DNA of 64,000 nucleotides from Nitrosomonadales bacterium (GTDB lineage Bacteria; Pseudomonadota; Gammaproteobacteria; Burkholderiales; Gallionellaceae): NCBI GenBank assembly GCA_016218415.1, contig JACRED010000008.1, positions 1 to 64,000 of the forward strand, read 5' to 3'. Shown piece by piece: positions 9,243 to 17,950 of this stretch (position 1 is its first letter; each line of letters starts with the position of its first letter). The notes under the pieces were generated by a model. It saw only the letters and a program-made list of their open reading frames with translations, ran no database searches and was not told where the DNA came from. The position numbers and the translations under genes were made by a program.

Positions 9243-12182
9243 ATGGTCGTACTTGGCTCTTCAAACAGATTAATCATTTCCCCATCTGAAACTGGCAGCA
9301 GTTTGGTACAGCCTTTGGCATTACGTTCCATGTTCTGGAGGCCGTCTTATCTGGAAGTTTCCTCTTGGCTTGAACATATTCCATTCGCATTTTGGATTAT
9401 TGAAGCTAGCCAGCCCAAAGTATTCGTTGAATTGGGTGTGGACTATGGAGCGTCATATTTTGCTCATTGCCAAGCCGTGGATAAGCTGGGACTGGATACT
9501 CAATGCTATGCCATTGACCCTTGGGTTGGTGACGACAAAACGACCACACATGACAACAATATCTTCGAAAAGGTAAATGCATACAACGAATCACAATATT
9601 CCGGCTTCTCGCACTTGGTGCGCAGCAATTATGACCATGCTGCACGAAATTTTTCCGATGGCACGATAGACTTGCTGCATATAAACGGACTTCACCCGCA
9701 GGGGTTTTCAGACCGGAATTTTGAAGCTTGGCTACCCAAGCTGTCTGAACACGCACTCGTCTTGCTTCATGGTACGAATGCGCGCGAACGTGATTTTGAT
9801 GTACTCAAGCTGTATGACCATTTGCAAACACAATACCCCACTTTTGAATTTTCCTATGGTCATGGCTTAAGTCTGATTGGTATAGGAAATGATCAAAATG
9901 ACATGGTTCAACTCTTGCTCAAGGCAAGCAAAAATGAGCGTGCCAAACAAGCGATTCACGAAGTGTTTTTCAGGTTAGGAAGAGCCTGCGCAGATTCATT
10001 TGCTGTGAACAAAAACAAGGAAAGCATTCAGAAGCTGAATGAAGAGGTAGGTAAACATCAGAACCAGCTTCTTGAGGTTCGCCGGGCTTTTGAAACAGCT
10101 CAAACCGAGCTGGATCGCAGAACCGGCGAATTAAATGATGTACGAAATATTTTGGGTTCGCAGACGGAGCACCATGCTATCGAAAGAGGGCAGTTATCAG
10201 AAAAGATAACATTGTTGCAGGAAATACGAGCCGATCTCAAGAAGGATGTAGAACGATTACAGGGTCGAATTGATTCGACATCCGCTGAACTGTACCGCCG
10301 TATCGAGGAAATGTCCCGCCTCGAACAATCGAATAGTGCACATCGACAACAAATCGATGCGATTGCGAATCAACTTCAGGCTAAGGAAGCAACGGTAAAC
10401 TCATTGCAGGCCGAACTGACGGAGCGGACCAACGCGCTGGCCGCTCTGCAGAGCATGAAACAGACCCTGGCCGAGGAGAACCTGAAACTGGGCGAGGCAA
10501 AGGCGGCGCTCACCCAACAGGTGGTCGGCCATCAACAGCAGATCAGCGCGCTGCAAACCGAAGCGGCGCAGAAGCAGGCTTCGCTGGATGCCCTGCAAGC
10601 TGAAGGAATACAGAAGCAAGCCATGCTCGACTCATTGCAGGCCGAACTGACGGAGCGGGCCAACGCGCTGGCCACTCTGCAGAACATGAAGCAAACCCTG
10701 GCCGAGGAGAACCTGAAACTGGGCGAGGAGCGGGCGGCGCTCACCCAACAGGTGGTCGGCCATCAGCAGCAGATCAGCGCGCTGCAAGCCGATGGGGCGC
10801 AGAAGCAGAGTCTGCTCGACGCCCAGCAAACCGAATTAGCTCGGCTCCTTAGCACCCTAGCGGAACTGCAACACGTAAAACAGACGCTGGCCGGTGAAAA
10901 CCTGAAGCTGGTCAAGGAAAAGTCGGGACTCAACCAGCAGGTGGCCGCACACCAACAACACATCAGCGCGCTGAAAGCCGAAGCGGCTCAGCGCACCAGC
11001 GCGCTGGAAGAACTGCAGCTCATGAAGCAGGCGCTGGCCGATGAAAACTTGAAGTTGGGCGAGGAAAAAGCGGGCCTCGCCCAGCAGGCGGCCGTGCACC
11101 AACAGCTCATAGGCTCGCTGCAAGATGAGGCGGCGCAGAAGCAGAATCTGCTCGATGTCCAGCAAGCCGAACTGGCGCAGCGCGCTGGTGCGCTGGCGGA
11201 ACTGCAACACATGAAGCAGACACTGGCCGATGAAAACCTGATGTTGGGTGAGGAAAGAACGGCACTCAAAAACGAAAATGTCGATCATCAACAGACGATA
11301 GCGGCACTGAAAGAGCAGTTATCCATTCGCGAGACGGCGGTTGCCGATCTTCAAAAAGAACAGCAATCTCTGACCGGGAATGTCGCCGACAGATTCCGTG
11401 AATTGGCTGAACTGACGCAAAGGTTGCAGGTATCCGAACAGTCGAATACGCAACTGCAAGCCGACCTGAATTCGGAAAAGGCAGTGCTCGCAAAAGAGAA
11501 CATCGACCATCAACAGACGATAGCAGCGCTGAGAGAGCAGTTATCCATTCGCGAGACGGCTGTTGCCGATCTTCAAAAAGAGGAGCAAGCGCTGGCCCGG
11601 AATGTCGCCGACAGATTCCGTGAATTGGCTGAGCTGACGCGGTGGATGCAGGTTTCCGAACAGTCAAAGTCGCAACTTCAGGACGACTTGGATTCGGAGC
11701 GTGGGGCGAATGAAAAATTGAATCGGAGCCTCGCGGAAAGGTTCAAAGAGCTATCCAGCATGACCAGTCTGCTGATGGATAAGGAACAAATGTTGGAGCA
11801 GAAGAGACGGCAATTGATGACGCTTAGAAACGAAATGGTTAAGTCGCGACAATCGACTGCGTGGCCAATCAGCCAGAACTTCCATTTTCCATTTGGCAGG
11901 CCAGACAAATACCGTGAACAGAAAGAAAAAATTCTTCTTTCTGGACTCTTTGATACGGAGTGGTATCTGAAGCATTACCCAGATGTAGTGAAGGCAAAAT
12001 ACGATCCGATTGAACACTATATCCGCTTCGGAGCAGCTGAAAATCGTGATCCCGGCCCTGCTTTTTCCACGTCGTTTTACCGCGCATTAAAACGGGATGA
12101 CTTGGCGCCGGGAGAAAATCCGCTGCTGCATTTTCTTGCAAACGAAGAACAGAATTGGACTGTAAATAATCAAGAAGGCTGA
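9243..12182 (+). CDS. Methyltransferase-like domain fused to a very long coiled coil and a WYLxxYPDV repeat
   Basis: Protein of 979 residues. Residues about 55-230 look like a class I SAM methyltransferase (Methyltransf_24 type): VFVELGVDYGASYFAHCQAV as motif I, then QCYAIDPWVGDD and a DLLHINGLHPQGF segment. Residues about 255-880 are almost pure heptad coiled coil built from repeated blocks such as MKQTLAEENLKLGEE and QQQISALQ. The last 90 residues carry the repeat FDTEWYLKHYPDV...PIEHYIRFGAAENRDPG, which also opens the next gene. Such coiled-coil methyltransferases resemble chain-length regulators such as WbdD (kinase/methyltransferase plus coiled coil), but no kinase domain is seen. It probably modifies or measures the growing glycan (inference). 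Confidence 0.75.
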   Translation: MVVLGSSNRLIISPSETGSSLVQPLALRSMFWRPSYLEVSSWLEHIPFAFWIIEASQPKVFVELGVDYGASYFAHCQAVDKLGLDTQCYAIDPWVGDDKTTTHDNNIFEKVNAYNESQYSGFSHLVRSNYDHAARNFSDGTIDLLHINGLHPQGFSDRNFEAWLPKLSEHALVLLHGTNARERDFDVLKLYDHLQTQYPTFEFSYGHGLSLIGIGNDQNDMVQLLLKASKNERAKQAIHEVFFRLGRACADSFAVNKNKESIQKLNEEVGKHQNQLLEVRRAFETAQTELDRRTGELNDVRNILGSQTEHHAIERGQLSEKITLLQEIRADLKKDVERLQGRIDSTSAELYRRIEEMSRLEQSNSAHRQQIDAIANQLQAKEATVNSLQAELTERTNALAALQSMKQTLAEENLKLGEAKAALTQQVVGHQQQISALQTEAAQKQASLDALQAEGIQKQAMLDSLQAELTERANALATLQNMKQTLAEENLKLGEERAALTQQVVGHQQQISALQADGAQKQSLLDAQQTELARLLSTLAELQHVKQTLAGENLKLVKEKSGLNQQVAAHQQHISALKAEAAQRTSALEELQLMKQALADENLKLGEEKAGLAQQAAVHQQLIGSLQDEAAQKQNLLDVQQAELAQRAGALAELQHMKQTLADENLMLGEERTALKNENVDHQQTIAALKEQLSIRETAVADLQKEQQSLTGNVADRFRELAELTQRLQVSEQSNTQLQADLNSEKAVLAKENIDHQQTIAALREQLSIRETAVADLQKEEQALARNVADRFRELAELTRWMQVSEQSKSQLQDDLDSERGANEKLNRSLAERFKELSSMTSLLMDKEQMLEQKRRQLMTLRNEMVKSRQSTAWPISQNFHFPFGRPDKYREQKEKILLSGLFDTEWYLKHYPDVVKAKYDPIEHYIRFGAAENRDPGPAFSTSFYRALKRDDLAPGENPLLHFLANEEQNWTVNNQEG
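10401..11270 (+). repeat. In-frame degenerate DNA repeats coding for coiled coil
   Basis: A block starting TCATTGCAGGCCGAACTGAC occurs at 10401 and again at 10632, 231 bases (77 codons) apart, with only a few differences over about 100 bases. More diverged copies start near 10821, 10980 and 11161. All spacings are multiples of three, so unit gain or loss would change the coiled-coil length without a frameshift. Confidence 0.85.
11282..11700 (+). repeat. Second in-frame repeat pair, 222-base period
   Basis: A segment of about 196 bases starting CGATCATCAACAGACGATAG (11282) is repeated at 11504 with few changes. It encodes HQQTIAALxEQLSIRETAVA and a following NVADRFRELAELT block. The period is 74 codons. 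It is a different repeat family from the one just upstream in the same gene. Confidence 0.85.
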
Positions 12183-12188
12183 TCGAGA

Positions 12189-15100
12189 ATGAAAAACGTA
12201 ACGCAATTGATCCACGTCATCCGGGAATCGGGCATGCTGGATGCGGAGTGGTATCTCAAGGAATATCCGGATGTCACGATGTTAAACATGGACCCGGTCG
12301 AGCATTATGTGCGGTATGGGGAAAAGCTCGGTCGCCGACCTGGCGTTGCATTCGACCCCCAATACTATGTACTCACATACCCCGATATAGCGGAACACAA
12401 GATCAGCCCGCTTTATCATTATATTGTTCAGGGGAAAGCTGAAGGCCGTCAGCCATTCGCCAGCAACCACGAAGCTGAAAAAAAAAGCTCGGCGATAATT
12501 GAGGCGGCCAATTACGTTCCCCGTCTGAACGCAGCGCCATTGGTGTACAAGCCGGTTCGGCTGATCGCCTTTTATCTGCCGCAGTTTCATTCAATACCCG
12601 AAAACGATGCTTGGTGGGGAGAAGGGTTCACCGAGTGGACCAATGTCAAACCGGCACAACCACAGTTTGTGGGGCATTATCAGCCGCACATACCCGGCGA
12701 ACTTGGTTATTACAGCTTGCTCGATGTCGCGACGCAGCATCGTCAGATTGAGCTGGCCAAACTATACGGGCTGGAGGGTTTCTGTTTCTATTTTTACTGG
12801 TTTGGCGGAAAGCGCCTGCTGGAAACTCCCATTGAAAACTACCTGAACGATCCCGCCCTTGACTTCCCTTTCTGCCTCTGCTGGGCAAACGAGAACTGGA
12901 GCCGCCGCTGGGACGGTCTGGAAAGCGAAATCCTCATGGCGCAACAACACTCGCCGGAAGATGACTTGGCATTCATTCGGCATGTCGCGAAATACATGCG
13001 CGATCCGCGCTATATCCGCATCGATGGCAAGCCCCTGCTGCTAGTCTATCGGCCCAGTCTGCTTCCTTCGGCGAGGGAAACGACACAGCGCTGGAGAAAA
13101 TGGTGCCGGGACAACGGGATAGGGGAGATATATCTGGCCTATACGCAATCGTTCGAAACGGTCGATCCGGCACAATACGATTTTGATGCTGCCATAGAAT
13201 TCCCGCCCAACAACTCCGCCCCCCCCAATATAACCGGCAGCGTAGCGCCGCTGAGTTACGACTTTGGCTGCACGGTTTACGACTGGCGCATATTTGTCGA
13301 GAGAAGCGAACAATATCAGCGGCCAGGTTACACCCTGCACCGCAGTGTATGCCCCTCATGGGATAACACCGCGCGCAGGAAAAACCGTGCCACTGTTTTT
13401 CTGAACAGCAATCCGGATCAGTACCAACGCTGGCTGGAAAACGCAATTCACGATACAGAACAGCGCATCACACGCCCCGACGAAAGGCTGTTATTCGTCA
13501 ACGCCTGGAACGAGTGGGCCGAAGGCGCGCACTTGGAGCCGGACTCGCTATATGGTTACGCTTATCTGCAGGCAACACGCAATGCGCTTGAGCGTTCTGC
13601 GGCCGGCAACCCAAACGGAGCCATTCTTGTCGTAACACATGACTGTCATCCGCATGGCGCACAATTCCTGATTCTGGAAACGGCAAAGAAGCTAAAGGCG
13701 AATGGCATAGCAGTTACGATTCTGGCGCTGGGCGGAGGACGATTATTTGATGACTTCAAAAAAATCGGCAGGACTTTAAATGCCGAAGAAATTGGCGAGG
13801 CGGCGGTTAATGAGTGCCTGGCCGGCCTCCGCGCCGAAGGTGTTGAAGATGCCATTACCAGTACGGTGGTTTGCGGCAGCATTGTTCCGGAGTTGAAAAA
13901 TCTTGGCTTCAGGGTACTCAGTCTTATCCATGAATTGCCCGGCGTAATTCACAACATGAAACAGGAAGCTAATGCCGCGAATATCGCGCGATATTCCGAC
14001 AAAATCGTATTCCCGGCCGAATTGGTCCGCCAGCGATTTGAAACCATCGCGCCTGTTTCGCCGGAAAAGGCGATCATCAGGCCACAAGGGCTACTCAGGC
14101 AAAATCCTTATAAAAAGCGGCGTGACGACGCCTACCGCGAAATATGCGAAAAGCACAATCTGCCGAAGGATAGCCAGATCGTTTTGAACATCGGCTATGT
14201 TGATTCGCGCAAGGGTGCTGACCTGTTCGTTGAGATGGCAAATCGCGTATTGCAGTCCAAGCCCAATACAGTTTTCATCTGGGTTGGCCATTTTGAAAAG
14301 GAAATGGAGAAAAAAGTCAGCGAAAGAATACAGGCTTTGGGACTACAGAACCGGATACTGTTTGTCGGGTTCGATAAGGAACCAATGGCCTACTATGCCG
14401 CAGCATCAGTCTATGCGCTGACTTCACGCGAGGATCCCTTCCCCAACGTGGTGCTGGAGTCGGCAGAAGTAAATGTACCTGTGGTTGCATTTCAGGGAGC
14501 ATCAGGTGCCAATGACTTCATCGTCGAACAGGGGGGCAGGCTTGCCAGTTATGAAGATGTGGCCGATTTTGCGGGAAAAGTCGCCGAGCTGCTTGCCGAG
14601 CCGCAAAGATCGAACCAAAACGATGTGGCTTCCCTGCAGCAATACGCCCTTGATTTGATGCATCACCTGAATGGATTCCAACGTATATCCGTTGTGGTTC
14701 CCAATTACAACTACGCGAAGCTCATCGGCGACAGACTGGACAGCATACGCCACCAGACGTATCCGGTATATGAACTCATCGTGCTGGATGATGCATCCAG
14801 CGATGACAGCGCAAAAGTCATCCAGAAATATTTTGACCGTACTGGATACGAAGCACGATTGATCGTAAATGAACAAAATTCGGGCTCGGTTTTTCGGCAG
14901 TGGAAGAAGGGCGCCGCACTATGCAAAGGTGATTTGATCTGGATCGCCGAGGCGGACGATCTTGCGGAAAAGGAATTTCTGGCCGAGTTGTCGAAGGGAT
15001 TTACAGACACCGATGTGGTGTTGGCATTCAGCCAATCAAAACAGATCAACGAAAATGGCGTGGTGATGGCTGACAACTATCTCGACTACACAAAAGACGT

Positions 15101-15515
15101 TGCTGATTTTTGGCAGGGCGACTATATCCACAATGGGCTGGAAGAAATACGCAATGCACTTTGCATCAAGAATACCATCCCGAATGTGAGTGCTGTTATA
15201 TTTCAGCGTAACGCACTAGAGCAAGCGCTGGCGGAAATAGGAGAAGAGTTGTTTGGTTATCGCGTAGCGGGTGACTGGATTATATATCTGCATGTGTTAA
15301 AAAGAGGCAGCATTTTATTTAAAGCCGCTTCGTTGAATATGCATCGTCGCCACACTAGCAGTGTGACCAAGTCTACTCAGGTAGAAAGTCACTTTCAGGA
15401 GGTGTGCCGCGCACAAAATCTGGCTGCTCACATTGCCAACCTTAGTGCTGATTCAGCAGAAAAAGCACATGCGTATAAAAATTATCTGCAAGGTTATTTT
15501 GGGTTGAATGTTTAG
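12189..15515 (+). CDS. Three-module glycosyltransferase: WbsX-like, GT4 and GT2
   Basis: Protein of 1108 residues. Residues 1-95 hold two WYLxxYPDV...HYVRYG-type repeats, shared with the end of the preceding protein. Residues about 115-465 are a WbsX/GH99-like domain: RLIAFYLPQFHSIPENDAWW, then WGEGFTEWTNVKPAQPQF, ending NAWNEWAEGAHLEPD. Residues about 475-825 are a GT-B fold GT4 domain (LNIGYVDSRKGADLFVEMAN, SREDPFPNVVLESAEV). Residues about 835-1060 are a GT-A GT2 domain (ISVVVPNYNYAKLIGDRLDS, VLDDASSDDS, WIAEADD). One chain would therefore add at least two sugars of the capsule repeat. It lies 6 bases after the previous gene. Confidence 0.87.
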   Translation: MKNVTQLIHVIRESGMLDAEWYLKEYPDVTMLNMDPVEHYVRYGEKLGRRPGVAFDPQYYVLTYPDIAEHKISPLYHYIVQGKAEGRQPFASNHEAEKKSSAIIEAANYVPRLNAAPLVYKPVRLIAFYLPQFHSIPENDAWWGEGFTEWTNVKPAQPQFVGHYQPHIPGELGYYSLLDVATQHRQIELAKLYGLEGFCFYFYWFGGKRLLETPIENYLNDPALDFPFCLCWANENWSRRWDGLESEILMAQQHSPEDDLAFIRHVAKYMRDPRYIRIDGKPLLLVYRPSLLPSARETTQRWRKWCRDNGIGEIYLAYTQSFETVDPAQYDFDAAIEFPPNNSAPPNITGSVAPLSYDFGCTVYDWRIFVERSEQYQRPGYTLHRSVCPSWDNTARRKNRATVFLNSNPDQYQRWLENAIHDTEQRITRPDERLLFVNAWNEWAEGAHLEPDSLYGYAYLQATRNALERSAAGNPNGAILVVTHDCHPHGAQFLILETAKKLKANGIAVTILALGGGRLFDDFKKIGRTLNAEEIGEAAVNECLAGLRAEGVEDAITSTVVCGSIVPELKNLGFRVLSLIHELPGVIHNMKQEANAANIARYSDKIVFPAELVRQRFETIAPVSPEKAIIRPQGLLRQNPYKKRRDDAYREICEKHNLPKDSQIVLNIGYVDSRKGADLFVEMANRVLQSKPNTVFIWVGHFEKEMEKKVSERIQALGLQNRILFVGFDKEPMAYYAAASVYALTSREDPFPNVVLESAEVNVPVVAFQGASGANDFIVEQGGRLASYEDVADFAGKVAELLAEPQRSNQNDVASLQQYALDLMHHLNGFQRISVVVPNYNYAKLIGDRLDSIRHQTYPVYELIVLDDASSDDSAKVIQKYFDRTGYEARLIVNEQNSGSVFRQWKKGAALCKGDLIWIAEADDLAEKEFLAELSKGFTDTDVVLAFSQSKQINENGVVMADNYLDYTKDVADFWQGDYIHNGLEEIRNALCIKNTIPNVSAVIFQRNALEQALAEIGEELFGYRVAGDWIIYLHVLKRGSILFKAASLNMHRRHTSSVTKSTQVESHFQEVCRAQNLAAHIANLSADSAEKAHAYKNYLQGYFGLNV

Positions 15516-15790
15516 CACGAAGACGTTTCTATAATGATTTTACTAACTGGCTAGGTGAGCTATGTGCGAAAGACAAAGGTAATTTAACACATTGAAAATA
15601 TTTTGCGATTCTAGTTCGATCAATCATCGAAGCTGCGGGTGCTTCGCAAAAGATTAACGGTGCATTGCTTTGAATTTCAGCAAAGATGGCATTTGATGTG
15701 CAATTATCAGGAGGAGCAAGCTGTGGCTATAGTAATTACTTTCGTGAAATAGCTTGCTCCAATTTCAAAGAAGATATAACGAGATAAATC
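15516..15790. other. 275-base AT-rich gap with one long hairpin
   Basis: No ORF of note and no recognisable RNA gene. Base use turns visibly AT-rich here and stays so to about 17940. The only structure seen is the inverted repeat described separately. Confidence 0.5.
15713..15760 (+). promoter_or_regulatory. Perfect 10-base inverted repeat before the sulfotransferase gene
   Basis: GGAGCAAGCT (15713-15722) and AGCTTGCTCC (15751-15760) are exact inverted copies around a 28-base AT-rich loop, ending 30 bases before the next ATG. There is no U-run, so a plain terminator is unlikely. It may be a leader hairpin or protein site. Confidence 0.4.
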
Positions 15791-16762
15791 ATGCAAATTT
15801 TCATCCATATTGGATGGCATAAAACTGGGACGACATCTATACAGGAATTCTTACTGAAGAATAGAGAACGGTTGGCCATTACAAACAAAATTTATTATCC
15901 AGAAGAAGGGATGCTATTTTGCGCACATCACAACTTGGCTTGGGCAATCCAGAATAAAAAGAAGTCGCCTTGGGGCGATGTGCCTTTGGTCGAGGGCGGG
16001 GCGGAAAGCTTCATAATCCAAGCGATTGACAAAGCTAGGGGGAAAGGATGCGACACCATCATCTTTAGCTCAGAAGAGTTTTGCACATTAACAACTCCTC
16101 AAATTAACCAGCTGCACGATATGGTGAGCCGTCACGCAGATTCGGTCAAAATCGTCGCATACATCAGGCGCCAGGACTTAATCATCGAGTCTGGTTACAA
16201 CATGGAGGTTAAATGGTGGGGTGTGCGTTTGACGCAAACTTTTAGCGACTACATTAAAGCCAGAGAAGGCTATCCAAATTACCATGCGACACTTAGCAAT
16301 TGGGCTAATGCATTTGGTTCAAACTCGTTAATAGTTCGCCCTTTCGAAAGGGAGTTATTTGATCAAAAGGATGTGCGAGTCGATTTCTGCAGGCAGGTAG
16401 GATTGGAGATCGACAACTTAGATTTAATTGACGAAGGCTCCAACGTGTCTCTGGGCCCACAAACGGTTGAATTTTTAAGAATTCTCAATAATCTCGATAT
16501 TTCAGCAGAAGATCACGAAGCAATAAGTTCCCGACTGTTGATGTACGATGTAGAACAAGGCTCACCCAGTTGCATTTTTTTTGACCCGAGACAGAGGGTG
16601 CGGTTTATGGAATTCTGCGATGAAGCAAACAGCAACTTAATAAAATGGGGAATTGAACTGGATAACTTTAAGCTTGATCCGGATCAATTACCGTCAAAAA
16701 ACGTTAATACTTTAACATTGGAAGAGTTTTCGCAATTATTGACTGTTGTACAGAACCGTTGA
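15791..16762 (+). CDS. Sulfotransferase-family protein
   Basis: This 323-residue protein starts MQIFIHIGWHKTGTTSIQEF. The HKTGTTS loop is the 5'-phosphosulfate-binding motif that holds PAPS. A second PAPS motif region is seen at VKIVAYIRRQDLIIESGYN (R-x-x-D, residues about 120-138). It should move a sulfate group onto a sugar hydroxyl of the capsule (inference from context). The gene is clearly AT-rich compared with neighbours up- and downstream, which suggests acquisition from another source. It is unlike the other sulfotransferase gene in the locus, at 19639. Confidence 0.75.
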   Translation: MQIFIHIGWHKTGTTSIQEFLLKNRERLAITNKIYYPEEGMLFCAHHNLAWAIQNKKKSPWGDVPLVEGGAESFIIQAIDKARGKGCDTIIFSSEEFCTLTTPQINQLHDMVSRHADSVKIVAYIRRQDLIIESGYNMEVKWWGVRLTQTFSDYIKAREGYPNYHATLSNWANAFGSNSLIVRPFERELFDQKDVRVDFCRQVGLEIDNLDLIDEGSNVSLGPQTVEFLRILNNLDISAEDHEAISSRLLMYDVEQGSPSCIFFDPRQRVRFMEFCDEANSNLIKWGIELDNFKLDPDQLPSKNVNTLTLEEFSQLLTVVQNR

Positions 16763-16851
16763 AAACATACTCATATGCAATCTACTGATGAATAAATGCA
16801 AACTACGGTGCCAGTTCAAACGGTTGAAACTAAAATTTTGCCCAATGCTTA

Positions 16852-17928
16852 ATGGCGAATAATTATTTTCAAGGTGTTGTTTACATGTTGCTGGTGTTTA
16901 CGATAAGTATTCACCCTGTATCGGGTCGCTGCGTGACCATTAGCGAATCTGTGCTGCAAATACAAGAATCAGGAATCTTGCCTGACATGTCGTATCAGCC
17001 TGATGGTTCGATATCTCTTTTAAAAAAGGCTGGAGAAATTAGGTGGATCATGCCCGTTTGCATTCCGTCTAACACTGCTCACTTGCATCTAGTAGCTAAA
17101 GGCACAGTTGACCGGCCCTTGATGACAAATGAATGGCTGGTAAAAAATGGCGATCTGTTTATAAATAATAATGTATCAGCGGATGGAAATTTTTGGATTC
17201 AAAACACGTATTTGGCTGAAGATGGAATTCTGGCATTTGTTCATGTTGAGCAGGCCGAGGGCACTGGTAATGAAATGGCTGGTAGATATAGTACCGGCAA
17301 GTCAAGAATAGGCATTGCATGGTCTACAAATGGCGGAGAGAAATTTAACTTTCTTGGTAATATCATAATTCCTTCTGGTGATCCAATCCCACACAATATC
17401 CAAGGCGTTCCTTATATTGTTAAAGACGGATATTTATACATATATTTCCACGACACGCTAGGAAATACTGTTGCACGTGCGCCGCTTAATGAGGTTATTC
17501 AAGCCGCACGAATGGGGAAGACCTCTATTTGGAAAAAATTCAACGGGGCAGATAATGGTTTTTCATCGGCGGGCCTCGGTGGGCCTTCGCGACCGATTGG
17601 AATTAATGCAGGCATAACTCATACAGATGCAGCTTGTAGCATCTACAATAATAAGTGCTATTTACTTCTCACTAGAATGAGTTGGCGGGGTGAGGACACA
17701 TGGATTCGATTATACGAAACTACAGATGCAGTGAATTGGACCTTTATCAAAACTGTTGTACAGCAACCTGCCGCACGTGTGAAAGGCGGATATCAGTACG
17801 CAACTATCACCAATGTTGACGGAAATGACAATGGAACTATAGGAAGCAGCTTTTTTGTTTATAGCCAGAAAAACCATCAAGATTCTTCCAGATCCATATA
17901 TAGATGGACGGTGAATTTAGACAAATAA
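16852..17928 (+). CDS. Secreted protein of unknown function, possible sialidase-like beta-propeller
   Basis: 358 residues with an N-terminal signal peptide (VVYMLLVFTISIHPVSG, cleavage near residue 25). The mature part repeats strands with Trp/Asp turns, for example RIGIAWSTNGGEKFNFLGNI, GYLYIYFHDTLGNTVARAPL and DTWIRLYETTDAVNWTFIKT. The S-x-D/N-G-G-x-x-F/W-like turns resemble Asp-box propellers of sialidases and other glycosidases, but no catalytic set can be assigned. The ATG has no strong ribosome binding site; a second in-frame ATG at 16885 would also leave a signal peptide. The gene is AT-rich like its upstream neighbour. It probably acts on or binds polysaccharide outside the cytoplasm (inference). 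Confidence 0.55.
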   Translation: MANNYFQGVVYMLLVFTISIHPVSGRCVTISESVLQIQESGILPDMSYQPDGSISLLKKAGEIRWIMPVCIPSNTAHLHLVAKGTVDRPLMTNEWLVKNGDLFINNNVSADGNFWIQNTYLAEDGILAFVHVEQAEGTGNEMAGRYSTGKSRIGIAWSTNGGEKFNFLGNIIIPSGDPIPHNIQGVPYIVKDGYLYIYFHDTLGNTVARAPLNEVIQAARMGKTSIWKKFNGADNGFSSAGLGGPSRPIGINAGITHTDAACSIYNNKCYLLLTRMSWRGEDTWIRLYETTDAVNWTFIKTVVQQPAARVKGGYQYATITNVDGNDNGTIGSSFFVYSQKNHQDSSRSIYRWTVNLDK

Positions 17929-17950
17929 TTTTCATGAATTCACTTTCCCA

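Noticed and set aside
9017-9331. 104-residue minus-strand ORF over the kpsD downstream gap
   Set aside because: Overlaps the start of the certain plus-strand gene and shows no family features.
10401-11700. CRISPR or satellite reading of the repeat block
   Set aside because: Repeats are contiguous, long, in frame and code for heptad coiled coil; there are no short unique spacers.
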